DNA of 64,000 nucleotides from Anseranas semipalmata. Lineage: Eukaryota; Chordata; Aves; Anseriformes; Anseranatidae. Positions 1-13,000 of the stretch are shown one piece after another (within the stretch, counting starts at the first letter, position 1; the number at the start of each line of letters is the position of its first letter). The translations under genes and the position numbers were made by a program. The DNA lies in NCBI GenBank assembly GCA_013399115.1, contig VXAA01000606.1, forward strand, positions 252,569 to 316,568. The letters are read 5' to 3'. Below the pieces are notes generated by a model that saw only the letters and a program-made list of their open reading frames with translations, had not been told where the DNA came from and made no database searches.

Positions 1-3000
1 GATGGCAAAGGGAGGAGAGGTGAAACCCAAGCCCTGGTACCTCTTCCCCAGCAATGAGATGGGCTGTGGTTTTCTCCAGCTTTGTTATGGTGGCTTTCTT
101 TTGTTTTACATGGGAAGGCTGGAACTGGCCTGAAAAGCTGGGAAAAAAGCTGGAAAATCTACACATTTCTAAGATGTAAAAAATCATCAATTCTTAAAAA
201 AACAAATAAATAAATGCTCCCACAAGATCTATACCAGCAGGAAATATTGAATTTTCTGTGGCAATTTCCTGCAGAAAAGCTTCCCAGAATGTGTTTGCAA
301 CCAATTCCCTTGTGAAATGATCATCCATGAATTCCTTCAATGTCTTATAAACAGAACAATGAGTACTTCACCTAGAAAAAGTAGATAGAATTGAAGTCTG
401 TATTGGAGACAGCATGGAAATAGTAACGTCTTTATTGAAGCAGACACTGGGGGAGGAAATTCAGGAATGATGGGACTTGTGTTCACATCTGAACTTGGTG
501 GGCCATAGCCAAGTTCAACTGTCTAGAAAATGGCCTGCCTGGTGTTGTGCTCACTGGCTGAAGAATGCCTTTTTGGATGCGTCCATTTCACCCTGTGTAG
601 TGACTCATTAGATGATGAGGAGAACACTCCAAGTAATTCATACTTGTCCAGCTTGACCCTTCTTATTCCTTCTCCACAGTGGACTTGTGGTAACGACACC
701 ACAGAGGATGAATGAGCTAATTAAAAATGTATTAAGGAGAATTCTGTAGTTGTGAGAAAAATAAATGTTAGACCTGGGACATGAGGGCTGGGGAGAAACA
801 AAATAATCTAGCCTATGATCTATGCTGCGGTGGCTGGATTGCTTTTAGTATTCAAGTGAGACTGTTTAAAGCTGGACTAGCTATCTCTTCCATGCACAAG
901 TGTCAAAAGCACAGGAACACCTGTGGCTGCTTTTTTGTACAGAGGTGCGCTGGAGGAGGGCCTCGCAGAAAAGATCCTGCCTGACAATGATTGGTTCCAT
1001 TTTCCAAGTTAACAATATTGTTAGTTTTTCAGGCCTTGTAGTCTAGTTGAGTTTGTTTCTTGGCTTCTCATTGACCTGTGATCTTGGAAAGACTTGAAAG
1101 GAAGTCTTATATGCTTAAAGAGTGTAGTTTGTATCTATTTGATAAGCTGTCAGCAAATCTAAGAGAATAAAGACAGGCAAGTTCTCTCAGACTGTCTTCA
1201 GTCCTATCAGCCCTTAGGACTTGGCAACTAAACAGAAGATGAGAATTTATGTATCTGAAAAATAAATTCAGTTCTGCAAGATACCAGGGACAGGAAGAAA
1301 AAGAAGATTTTTGCTTCAGCATTGTCCTCCACAAATGGTGTAACTGTCTACCCCATCACTATGTTATGCATTTCAATAGAAAGAAAAAATTGCCCAGTGG
1401 ATTTGACAGCTGTCTGGCAGCAAAAAAAAAGTCCTGGGCAAAATTACTAACTCCAGGGAGTCAATGACAAAGTCCAATTGACTGTGATGGGGCAGCACCT
1501 GTCCCCTGGGAGCAGTCCTGGCCAATTTGGCCAGGAACTAACTTTTTGCTTTCCCAAGTCACCCCGGCAAACACTACCCACTTCTTTCTGTGCCTGCATT
1601 TTTCAGCGACCCTCCTGAGCACTCAGTGACCTAATTTCTGGGGCACTGAACATCATCTGAAGTCAAAGGCTGCTGAGGGTGCTCCTTGCTCACTTACACT
1701 TCCAGAAATCAATTGAGATTTATTTCTGTGTCAGCAAAATCAAGTCAGGCTACTAAAGTCTGATTTTCAAAGCTGTTTGAAGTCAGCTGAAATTAGGGGC
1801 TAAAGCAGCTTAGAAAACTATTTGGCACCTATCTGCATCTTTATGTGAGCAAGTTTGTTTAAAAATCTGACTCCATCTCTTTATGCTTAGCATTTATTAT
1901 TTTTTTTTTTCCAGAGTGCCCATACACCCATGACCTCACTGAAAGGAGAGGCACTAAAATTGTATGGCACATCTTATATGTACAGAGAGACTTCTCGGTG
2001 TATGTAAATGCATGTCTCAGCTCTGGAAAGAGATCGAGTCTTTCACTGGGCTGAGGGCCAAATAGGTGCTGGAATTAGAGCAGTGTAAAGATTATGTTGG
2101 AGGGGGTGCATTGAATTGTTTGGGAGGTGGTGGTGTACACATGCCAGCTTCACTGGCTGCTGGTGCAGGGGTGCACAGTTTCCCCATACAGACTAAAGCA
2201 GAGTCAGCCCCTTGGGAAGGACCACCTCTCAGCATGACCGGATTATCTGATCTGCACAGTAGTGCATACAGAAAGCTGGAGATACGATCTTACTTTCATC
2301 CTCACCTAACTCATCTCTGCAACCCCTGTGGAGATGTGGTGCCTGATGTGTAGAGAGCTCCTGTGCTCTAAATCATAGCAAGGATAAGAAGGGCTTACTC
2401 TGCTCTGCTCCTCTTCTCTCTGTGCTCCCCAAATACTGACTATTATTGTTTTTTTTTTTTTCTTCCTTTTGCAACAGTTTAAGAAATGTTCAGTAGCAAA
2501 ATAGAAGAACTTGGGCAGAGCCCTCCTTCAAGCAGGGTAAAATGGCCCCAGGCAGCCAAAACAAGAGTCCTCTCTCACAGAGGTGTCTTTGTGCAGTATA
2601 AAACTAGCAGAGCTGGGTCTGTGCCATGTTTTCCTTGCCCTATAAAGAGTGGAAGGCCGAGAGCATGGCTGAAAAAGGCTCAGGACATTCTCACAGTCAG
2701 GGCTGGCAGGACTCGTTGGAAGGCTGTTCCAGCTGGCTGGGATCAGAGCATCCCCAGGGGTGTGACAGATTCCCCCAAGAATGAACAAGCAGACTGAGGA
2801 ACATGAAGATGTGTCTCTCCCACCCCCTGCTCTGCTCCCAAACCCAGGTCAAAACCAGCTCATTTCAGCCCAAAAAATAGCCTTTTGATTCCCTTTCCAG
2901 AGCCAGTCTTTCTCTAGTAGTTATTTAAAATACTGCAAGTTTCTGCTATCAAGATTTTCCTTCTAGGTGCCTGGGGAAAATCATTGATACTGAGCTTAAA

Positions 3001-3900
3001 TAGGCATCCTCCTCTATGCAATTCTGTTCTCTAAACAAATTAGCATATGTTGGAAAACTGTCTTGGAAATGAGACAAACAATGACTCGATCTGAACTGTT
3101 TATGTTGGCTGAACATTATGACACTGGGAAAGTCCAGTGCTGGTCCATATTCTTTTTCTTGGGAATTGACAGTAATAGCTTACTCAGAAGAAAAGCGGCA
3201 TCTTGCACACTACCAATACCAAGACAGGAATTGCTGGCAGAGCCTTCTGTTATTTTAAGGATGCTTTACTGTAATTTTTCATTTTGAGGAGTTGCTTGAT
3301 TGCATTATTTCCAGTATATGCTTTATTCCAAAGAAGCAGCTAGGATTCTTACCAGTACACAGCTGTCTTGGCACTGTGAACTCTTTTCCTGAATTGTTGC
3401 CTTGTAAAAACTCCCATTGATTTTGAAGTTCTCTGACTTATATTTAAGTCTTAACTGTCTGAGGTCCAACATACCTAACCAATTTTCTTTTACTTCATAT
3501 TATATGCTCAGCTATCAAACAGAATTGACTGTACTGGTTGTAATGCCGTGACATATGGGGAGAACGGTGAAACGTTGTGTGTAGGATAGTTGAGATTGTC
3601 CTGTCCTTCCACTGCAGGCAGATACCCACCACATGTGAGAGCTTGCTTGGAGCTGACATCTGCAGCACACAGACAAGAAACAGAAAGTATTTTGGAAAAA
3701 AAATGCAAATGACTTCTGATGAGTATTTTGAATCATGAAATGTTTCGACTATCTCATAAAATGGCCGAAAAAGGAAAGACAAAAATAGTTAATGGAAATT
3801 TTGCAATTTTATTTTTTCATCTGCCTTACCTATAAAAAGGTACTTTTGAAGCTTTCATGTGGGATTTTTTTTTAAATTTGCAGATTTCAAGATGTTTCAA
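1..3900. other. Non-coding stretch, no gene recognised
   Basis: Stops are frequent in all frames, and the open frames of up to about 100 codons look like chance. Two T-rich tracts run into AG and resemble 3' splice acceptors (about 1895-1915, and about 2449-2478 ending in gcaacag). No coding frame or strong donor can be joined to either. A near-perfect 21-bp palindrome lies at 1516-1536. A short phrase near 3408 (aactcccattga) recalls the sauropsid-type repeats listed elsewhere but is too short to call. Confidence 0.6.
1516..1536. repeat. 21-bp palindrome with CCAAT/NFI-like halves
   Basis: Two 10-bp arms (tcctggccaa and ttggccagga) pair perfectly around a single central T. The centre contains inverted GCCAA and TTGGC half-sites of the kind bound by NFI proteins, but their order and spacing differ from the classical TTGGC-N5-GCCAA site. 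A binding role is inference. A palindrome of this length could also be chance. Confidence 0.4.
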
Positions 3901-3904
3901 AGAA

Positions 3905-3975
3905 ACGTGATAACATTTGTATCCCCATTTTACAGATGGTTTGACTGAGGCACAAGGACAAAAAGTATTCCTTGC
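3905..3975 (+). mobile_element. MIR-type SINE fragment (core region)
   Basis: The phrase ccccattttacagatg, followed by gactgaggcacaagga, matches the MIR/L2-type core 'ccccattttacagatgaggaaactgaggcacagaga' as I remember it, in the plus orientation. The match fades on both sides, as expected of an ancient truncated copy. No target-site duplication is visible. Confidence 0.75.
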
Positions 3976-6900
3976 ATCCATCTTATACAGACTCTGTAGT
4001 CTAATAAAATCTGACACCAGTATGACCAGTGCTGACTGGTCTTCCGTCTGCCTCATAAGACTCAAGACATGTAAGCTGTTAGGTTCCTCTTCTTTTAGTT
4101 CATTCTCCACAGCAATGAAGGGGAGTTAGATTCATCTCCTGGAGTCATGGACTATTGTTTTCTGAAACACTTCCATTATGGTAACAGTTCTTGTAAATAC
4201 TGGACTTTGAATTTGTTTCTCCGAAGGACCTCCACAGGAAAAAGGAGCAGAAAAAGATGTTTACATTCTTCAATCAACCAAGCTGAGATGGTAATTTGTA
4301 TTGACTTGAATGGTCTTGAATGATTTCAGGAAAATTACTCTGTGCTTAAAGTTAGATGCATATTTAAATATGTAGCTAAATCAAGATATTATTAAGTTCC
4401 TGTGTCAAGAAAAGAAGCATCTCCAACTTAGAATGAGAAGTATATATTTTTTAAAAAGAACTACACAGACAATAAAGTTCTGTTAAAACTACCTTTCCCG
4501 TTGAAGCTAGAAAGAAAAATATCGTAATTTTATGGGCTTGTGAAAAATAAATATTCTTTACTTGGAACTTGATTTTTTTTCTAAGTAGATAAAAAATAAC
4601 GGTCATCTTTAAAGAAAACTTATTGGATCAAAAAGAGTAAAAAAAAAAAGAAGAAAGAATAAAATGTCTGGAGCCATATTGATCCTTAAGAAAAAGTTGG
4701 ATTGGACCATAGCTCAATTTAAAAGCTGCCAGCACCTGAAGAAAATACATTTTCATCCTGAAAGCTTGTGTGTATTATTTCTAACCGATTTGTTAGTCCA
4801 ATAAAAGGTTGCACTTTAACTATCTTGACTCCCTTGAGAATAATTGGCATTTCTTTCATTTTATGGCATCATTTAAGTTTTAGAATGGATTATTTGCTTG
4901 CATATTCCTGCCTTTTGCTGCTGCTGATAGATGAGTTCCCACTCAGCAGGAACTCTCCAATTTCTCTTTTTGAGCTATATACTGTGCAGCTACTGTGAAA
5001 TCTTCTATTAGGCTGAAATCCAGTCTGGTGCAATGGGCTGGACGAAGTGCCTTGCCATGACTCCTGCCCTGTAGCAAGGTGTTCAAGAGAGCTGAAACAT
5101 TGGGTTACAGGTCAAAGACAAGGTTGCATTCCCCAGGGAATTAAAACAAACCAAACTAGGAAGGATGCACAGCGATGTAGGGAGAAGTATGTTGCTGCAG
5201 CACCAAAGATAAAAAAAAAAAAGTTCTTTATATGTGTGTGTATTCTGACCCACTGACCACTGATATCAATGGATTAACCCTTCTGGGACTTCAATATCCT
5301 CCGGATTAGCCTTGTGGAGCATCAGTGACTGCTATTGCTGTCTGTACTCCAGGGGAATAGCTGTGAACAGGCTGTCTCATGGCCCTGCGAATCCATGGCT
5401 AAGGGATATAAATTCCATCTTCCTCTTACAGAGTCTGGAGTTGTTTTTTATGTGAAAAAAGTAGGGATTTTGCCCTGAGTGAATTCTTGCTTGCTGCACA
5501 CAAAATGTCCTGCGTGAGGGAATTCACTCTATCAAAAGAGAGCCATTTTCATCCTGATTTGTGTCTGAAACATGAAAACAACATAACAGCTGCATGCTGC
5601 ATTGAATAAAGAACATACACATGCATTTAAATCACTTATATCTTACTTTTTTATGATGCAATTGTGAATTATGTTCTTTTTGCATCTGTAATTAGAGGGC
5701 AGAACAGATGGTGAAGGCTTCGTTTAAAGTGATGTGTCCATTAAAATAACCTATGCTGCCAAATGATTGTTCACTATAACAGAGTATTCATTCACTAGAG
5801 CAGGCATTTTGCTCTGTTGAAATACATTCGGAAGGTCTCTGGACTTTACAAAATCCTTGTTAATTCTAGAGCTTCCGTATAAAAAGACTGACTGTACAGG
5901 GTTAGCACTAAACCCCCAAAGCATATGTTTTACTGTATCTTTATAATTTTAGGATGACCTTGTTTATAATGAAAGAATAGCTGTAAATAAAAGAAAATGA
6001 AAAGAAAAAGAAAAAAGAAAAGAAAGAAAAGAAGCATGCATTAATTTACTTTAAACACAATTATTGTGTGGTTTTAATTAATTTCCAGGGTCTTTGCGCC
6101 ATTCTACCTAATCTGGAGCAGAGAGTGGCGGGTTCTCAGGAAAGGGTCTGTTCTGGTGCTCAGTGTAGCAGTGATTAAAGTCTATGGCTCTAGAAATGTT
6201 TACACTAATCAGAGAATTCACACACAATGGTTACATGAAAACTAGTATTTCTGAGTCTGATGATGTGGTAAACCCCTGAATAAGTCCCTTTCTCTTCCTA
6301 TCCTGCTTCTCGGGATATCACTTACTATCAAGACAAGTATCCCATGTTAAGAGAGTGGGAAAATAAAGAAATTGCTTTTGCTCTGCTTTCTTCTGGGTAA
6401 GGAAACAGATAAGGAAATGGGGTACTCACTCTTAAAAAACTTTGTCTTAAAGAATAAAACCCTGGAATATTATTATATATTATATTGGGTGAAGCCAACT
6501 TTGGCCAGTTGTGATTGGAGTGTATTGCCAAGGTCAGCTGGGAAGCCTATGAAAACCTAGTCATCAGTCTTAATCTGAGTTCTTAGTCCAGATGTATTTT
6601 AATAATATAATTTGGTTTTATGTGTGCATGTGTGTGTTCTCAACAGGGAGGTCAATGACTAAGTGGAAAATGAGAAATGTTTTTTATGGATATTCCTCCA
6701 AATCAGCATAACACTATAACAAGACAATAGCAATGGCAAAGTATCTGCAGTGCTGCTAATTTCAGCTCTGAGATGGAGAATGTTCATTAGGATTGTCCCA
6801 CCGCCCATCTGATGAACAGTGGAACACGCCCATGGTGTATGGATGCAACATAAACTCAAAAGTCCGGCTTAAGCTTGTTTAGCTTAATCTATTGTGGAGA

Positions 6901-8870
6901 TAAAAAGTCAACATCCTCGGTGTGTCAAATGAATAATAATAATAAAAAACCCTATGAAATAAAGAAGGCTATTTCCATTCACGATGTGAAGACAGCTGAA
7001 TCCTTTGCATGTTGACATGTGATTTTCATTTATGGACAACAGTCAAATGATTTGCACGTTAAATTGTCCCATGGCATTGTGAGACAGCAAGACTTCGTTG
7101 GGCAGATAAGCTAGAATTTATAAAATTGCCTGGCTTAGGTAATTCAGAAGAAGCACAACTCTCTGTGACACATTCATTACTGGCATGATACATAAGTCTC
7201 TAATGTAGTGAGCAACTAACAGATGAACAGATTACATCACAGGCTGAGAAGAAAATAAAATGTGGTGGCTAAACACAATCTTTTTAATTGACATTTGCAT
7301 TATATTCTATCTAAATATATTTTTGAGGGGAGGGGACTCTGTCAGAACTTGAGTAGATTCACATGCCGCCTATTTGTGCTCTCCAGGCTGCAAACCAGCT
7401 CTTCAGAGATCAAGTAGATTTCAGAGTGGATCTATTATTCAGAGCAGGATTCAGATATACTCTTTTTCAACATGCCTATGACTATTGTGTTTATATACCT
7501 GCTATTGATCATCATTTCCCAATTATTGAAACATGAGAAGCACACATGGTTTCCAGACTGCACTTCTGATCTCTTCCAGTCCACAGCTGTTTGCTTAATG
7601 AAGGCTTGTGGTTTGTTTCCCTTTCCCTGGAATTATAAAACAAAAGAGAGAGGATGAGAAGGGGGATGGAGGCCATAGATCAGAAAAGAATTTGCTAATT
7701 TAAATGTTGATTATGGCATTGTTAAAAGCCCAAGCAGGCTCCAAGATAGTACCTGTGCATACAAGTTTCATTCCATTAAGGTCAAAAGAAGCTTTATGAG
7801 GCTGGTCACCCCAGAACTTGTGAGTGTGTATATGGGAGATGAGACCATCAGCACTGTTAAATAAGTCTGTATGAAGAGGTGGTGAGTGACATGCTTTTAC
7901 AGAGGATGGTTTTCAGGTCTAGAAGAAACCTTTTTGGAATAAACACATCCAAGTAAATGGCATTAAAGCAGGGCAAAGGCAACATCAGTGCAAAAATGCC
8001 AGCAGCCTGATATTCTGCTGGGGCAGCAAGCAAACAGTGGGTGCCAACCGTCTAAGGCACTGTGTTAAGATAACAATAACCCTTAATGGTAACTGTAAAA
8101 TGATTCATTATGTTTGCCAACAGCAAGGAAAATGCAAATTGACTCTCTTTGTTACACTTAAGTGCTTATCAAAGTCTGTAGGTAGATCTACAGGTGTGCT
8201 CATCTGTCAGACCAGAGGAATCTATTTTATTCTCATAAATGTAAAAGATTTTTTTTGTTGTGTATATGTTTGTGCTTTATTTCCCTTCCTCCCCTGCCCA
8301 CCCACCCCCAGTCCCTGCTTCATCTTCCACCTGCTCCCCTTCGTTCCCTGGATTGTTTTCCAATACAGACGGAGTTTTTAAGTCTGGTCTCTTCCTATTC
8401 CCCTGACGACACACCTCTGAGCCAAGCTGATGGACAAAACGAGTCTCTGAGCTGAAGCTTTTCAGAAATGATATACAGGAATTAGTGCTGATATGTGGTG
8501 ATGTGGAGCTCTACTTTTGTTTCTTGAATGGCTGGGGAAACTGATCCAGGCCAAACTTTGGAAATCTTTTACAGCCATCTGATGCAAAGTGATTTCTAGC
8601 TTTCTATCACCTCTGACACAAGAACACTGGCATAATTTTTGTACTACTGTGGTCCTTGCCAGGGGCAGTTCATCAGATAGCAGGGATTAGGGACAAGTGA
8701 GCTAGTTCAGCTGGAATTCCTGCCCAGCTCCCCTTTCACCCCTGTGGCCTATTCTGTGATATGTACTAAATCTGAACCATATACATTACTTTCTACTATC
8801 ACCATCCTGTGTAACTCCTCTTTAATCTCTTGCTGCCATTGAATAGTGTGGAGCCAGTACTTCTAAATTT
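3976..8870. other. A/T-rich non-coding stretch
   Basis: I see no exon-like structure, RNA gene or recent transposon. A-rich runs occur near 4641 and at 5211-5222, and an uninterrupted purine tract near 6.0 kb. Around 6054-6072 a short inverted repeat (acacaat / attgtgt) is flanked by attaat on both sides. The interval is otherwise A/T-rich with scattered short open frames in all phases. Confidence 0.55.
5999..6034 (+). repeat. 36-bp uninterrupted purine (A/G) tract
   Basis: The tract is composed only of A and G in irregular AAAAG/AAAG units. It is a degenerate microsatellite and a homopurine stretch that could in principle adopt triplex structure. No A/T-rich retroposon body with target-site duplication is seen around it. 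Confidence 0.8.
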
Positions 8871-8875
8871 CATGA

Positions 8876-8945
8876 CGCCATTGAATTCCATGGGCTCTAT
8901 TGAAGTCAACAGCAAAACTCTCATGGGTGGTCAGGTTTTTACCCA
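8876..8945 (+). repeat. Sauropsid-type low-copy repeat fragment
   Basis: The segment contains gccattgaattccatggg, then ctctattgaagtcaac and agcaaaactctcatgggt. This resembles the 'actcccattgacttcaatgggag' phrase common in old repeats of birds, turtles and crocodilians. Family assignment is from memory of the phrase, not a database match. The copy is diverged and incomplete. Confidence 0.4.
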
Positions 8946-9039
8946 GTGCTTCAACTTCCACTGTTCTCAATAGGAGAAAGCCTGATTTCAAACCAGCTAG
9001 AATTTTTGTTGAAGTAATTCTGGAGAGTAAAAATGCAAC

Positions 9040-9340
9040 TTTTAAAAAAAATCACTATTTTGGAGCAAAACATCCATTTCAATGACGTTGGATTTTGTAA
9101 GACAATGAAATGAAGTATTTCAGTAATGTTGAAATATCGTATGTCTATACAGAATCATGGATTAAGTTTTCATTTCAAGTGGCTTTTATGAAAGAAAAGT
9201 CAGTATTTATTGTGCAATTCTTTCAAGTATAAAAGGTCACTGTGTGAATAAATACTCTGATGTTACACAGATGAAATGTTTAGCTTTGACTCATATTAAA
9301 AGTTTATTTTGAAATTTCAGTTCATGTTAAAGTTGCTTTG
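9040..9340. repeat. Degenerate 'gaaat/atttc' rich segment
   Basis: The motifs gaaat, tgaaat and catttc recur on both strands across about 300 bp (for example near 9076, 9105, 9130, 9170 and 9310). This gives a quasi-palindromic A/T-rich stretch. Similar low-complexity, hairpin-prone segments occur in old sauropsid DNA transposon remnants. No terminal inverted repeats can be defined, so it may simply be biased composition. Confidence 0.25.
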
Positions 9341-10008
9341 AAATAGGAAAAGAAACAAACAAACAAAAAAAGTATTACTGCCTTAGTATGAGAAATCTTC
9401 TTGCTCAAATCCACATACTTTTTACAATTTTTTTGGAGAAGCTTAGGTTATGTGTTCAAATGGGCATCCTCATTAACTTGGGAACTCCATGGGAAAATAG
9501 CAACTGTTATGGAGAAGATTATTTCTTAGCAGGTTTAACTCAGATCATAACGGTGGGAAAATATTTCCGATATTATAACTCCACATATTTTCTTATTTCT
9601 ACCATTGAGCCATCACTGTTTCTGTGTGCTGCCTTTCAATGAGATGTGTCTTAAAGAGGTGATTCATGTACCTGCTGACAGTGAGGAAGATAACCGATAA
9701 GCATTGTTTCATAAGCTGTTATGCAGATGCAAAATGTTCACTCCACTGACATAAAAAATCAGATAAAAGAGACTCAAACAAAGTACGTCCAAAAAAAGAC
9801 ATAAATTACCTTTTGTAAAATCCTCCACTCATTTGCAGAATTGAGGAATACAAATTGTTGCTTGTAACAGGAAATAGGTATCTTTAATCAAAAGTTCATT
9901 GATCTGCATATCACATTTTTCTTAGATTCTTCTGCTCCTGCTCTAACTTTAGACAATGATGTATCAATTTTTCAATATGTCTCACTATTTCTTGGAAGAG
10001 AACATAGA

Positions 10009-10075
10009 GGCCGGATCCTCATCAGAGATTCATCGGTTTAAATTTGAAGTAACTCCATTAACTTCAAGAGGGAAT
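10009..10075 (+). repeat. Fragment of quasi-palindromic sauropsid-type repeat
   Basis: The phrase ggccggatcctcatc, followed by ggtttaaatttgaagtaa and ctccattaacttcaa, parallels one half of the element 'ggccagatcctcagctggtgtaaa...ctccattgacttcaatgg'. The second half is not recognisable. The same pattern, better preserved, lies at 20319-20400. Confidence 0.4.
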
Positions 10076-10079
10076 TTAG

Positions 10080-13000
10080 CCTGTTGCATCTGGCTCACAT
10101 CTTTCCCTTTCATTCAATTAGTGTTTGGCACAAACATACAGCTACTTAAAAGCTTTCGATCTGGTTGAGAAAAATCCTTATGGCAAAAGACAACAGAAAG
10201 AGCAATCCAGTGACCTGCAAGCTTAGGTGACTGAAGCCAGATGTGCTCAGCTGCTTAGCAGTCTTAAAGCCACTTGTTAGGCAAGGCAGAGGCAGAACAG
10301 CATCTAACATTGCAGAAACCTTTTATGTTTCTTTGATGGCAACACTTCAATATGAATCTTAAAACTAAACTTTTTCTAATGTCCCCAGGAGAAATGACCT
10401 GGGACAGTCAGTCAATTATGGTACAGCATTTGTTATATGTGTCAGAAAACTGATACAGGAGAGAAGGTTCTTGTGAATGCTACTGTTTCCAATTGCAGGA
10501 TTTTATGCAAAAGCTTGTTTGGCTTTGGGATAAAAAGTTAAATGAGTAAAAAATTTCACTGGGACAAATTTAGGGAAAGTTCAAAATTCTAGTAACCATC
10601 AAAGCAAGGGGTTAATAGGACCTTGGTGGGAAATGGAGTGGGAATTGTATTAGGACCAGAATGGAAACAAAAAAAAAACAAGAATTGTGGACATTTCTAC
10701 AATTCTGGATGGACATTCTTAGATAATGAACAGAACAGGGCAGGTACTGTAGAGCACATCCAACACGTTTGCCAATGTGCCATAACCCTGACCTAGAAAG
10801 AACATTTTTATGAGGTAGAGGTTGGCTTGGGTTTCAAGACTGTTATGCAGTCCTTGGTCTTTCTGCTGAGATTGCCAGATAATGGCATTTTTAGAAGTGG
10901 TTTCTCATTGTGTGTATGCTTACAAAATTACAGACATTATTTTGCCTTAGCTTACTGTTGTGATAGACTGGATTCAGATTGGTGACCAAGTGTTAAGGAA
11001 CTTTGTAGTCTCTATGCAGTTTTGCAAGTCATCCAGCCCCATCAGAACATGCTGCAGCCTCAGGAGAAATGGTGACTTTAACATTAATACTGGCTGGGAT
11101 GAGGAAGAGTGATGCAATCTGTAACGGGCCCTCTTTTCACAACACACACACCAAACAAAAACAAAAATACAAAACTCAGCACGTTATAAATGACATAGGA
11201 AATGAAAACTCCCAACCACTGTTCAAGGGAAATAGAGAAAAGACAGAGATAAGCAATCATTATAGTGCAGTCTTTTTCTGCTCAATAATATTCAGTGCAG
11301 TCAAAACTGGAAGGGTCCACATCCTCAGACAAGGAAAAATGTTTTTCATTCTTTTTAAATTCAATCTTTCATCCTTTTCTTCTTATTTATTTGACTTGCG
11401 AGATGCTATGTTCATTCAGGAGCTAAGCTCCCATGGGGCTTGATTGGAATTAGCTTGGGACATAGGAAGCTGGAAATTCTGAGCAAGGCAAACCTTTGCA
11501 TCAACCCCTATGAAACTAAATTAAGTAGTTAGCTCATCTCTGCTCACAGTGTCTTGCTCTGCAATAGAACAAAGGGCCAAATTTAACCCTGCTGTAAGAG
11601 GTCAAAACAGTTAAGAATTAAACCAATAGGAAAAATTCTCTTTATTTGACTAACAAGAGAAAGCCTTCTGTATAAACAGGCATCCTCCTCCTCTTCCTAA
11701 TCTCTTAAACATCCGGCCAGGATTAGGGTCCTCTTGCACTAACTGCTATATAAACTCAGAGGACAGAGCAGTTCTTCTGCAAAGGCTCTTTATTTTAAAT
11801 GGACACAAGGAAAAGGATGGAGAGAAAGAGATACCGTACTCAAGAAGAATTAAGTTTGTGAGAAATCCACTCAGACCCTGACATCAGAGAAACAGCTGTA
11901 ATAAGAGCATTTCCAGGCAAAATATAGCACTCACATCCAAAATCACTAACCCTAACCGGTGTTTATGTTAGAGAGAGAAATAAATGAATGTAAGAGCCAC
12001 CTTTGCTTCACAGTTCTACTTTCTGTTACAGGTCAAGCTTTATCAAAACAGATGACTGCTAATCCTTGCCTGGCAAGAAGTGGATGCAATTGTTTTATTA
12101 GGGGATTTTTTTCACAGCATTAATCTGATCGCTAAATTTGAGAGTGGGAAAGACTTTTGGAGGTTTATCATTCTTGTGCCTTTTGACGTATGGATAGTAT
12201 ATTAGGGTCCCCTGTTATCAATTTCTTGTGGCTTCAGGATACCAGCCAACACAGACCTCTGAGCTTCCTATCTTTTATCTTGTGTCTGCGGTGACTTCTC
12301 TCCTGCAGTAAGGCATTAGATCAACTCCGTCGTCAGCTTAGGGGAAATCCATCAGTTAGCATCAGCTGAGGAATGAAGAAGAATGACCTGGCAAGAAGCA
12401 AAGTAACCTCAAACTTGAGCCAAGAGATTGTCAGAGAGCCTAACTGCATCACCCAGTTTTCTCTGGGTGATGAGAGAAAAACTATGGAGGGTGACTGCCA
12501 CAGTGAGCAGGATCCACACCCTCTCTGCAAACAAACACCAGCTTCAATAAGTGCCTTTTTAATGTGCATTGAGTCTTTGTGTAGGAAAAGGATGTGCAGT
12601 TGGCAAGTACAGAGCTGTAAGGGGATAGTTTGAACATGCTGATAAAACGTCTAACTTTACTCCAGAGTTGACTTTATCATTTACCCAGGGATATTGTTAG
12701 TAGAAGATGATAGCCATGCTCCGACAAGAGACAGACAGTGAAATGTATATGAACAAAACAGCCATTGTGGTGAATTCTATCCTGTTTGTGTGGTGACTTC
12801 TCTATCCATAATCACACAACTTTACAGGCAGAGATAAAGCACAAAGCGGACGGGCACGGAGGTGGGGGTAAAGAAAAGGAAAAGAGAGCACACCAAGATC
12901 AAGGGGCTCTTCTCGGGAAGACAGGCACTACCCCTCTTAAAGCCTCAACACTGAGAAAGGGAAGGAAAAGAGAAAGAAATCCCCTGTCCTGGTGTCCTCT

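Noticed and set aside
2449..2486. Strong polypyrimidine tract plus gcaacag resembling a 3' splice site (also 37596-37618)
   Set aside because: No open frame or clear donor follows that would define an exon. T-rich runs before AG are common in this window.
5477..5529. 10-bp inverted repeat gagtgaattc / gaattcactc with a ~33-bp spacer
   Set aside because: A few such pairs are expected by chance in 64 kb, and nothing else supports a structure.
10812..10826. tgaggtagaggttg, similar to the start of let-7
   Set aside because: The match breaks after the first eight bases and no complementary arm is seen nearby.
11949..11958. ctaaccctaacc, telomere-like units
   Set aside because: Only two units, with no extension into an interstitial telomeric array.
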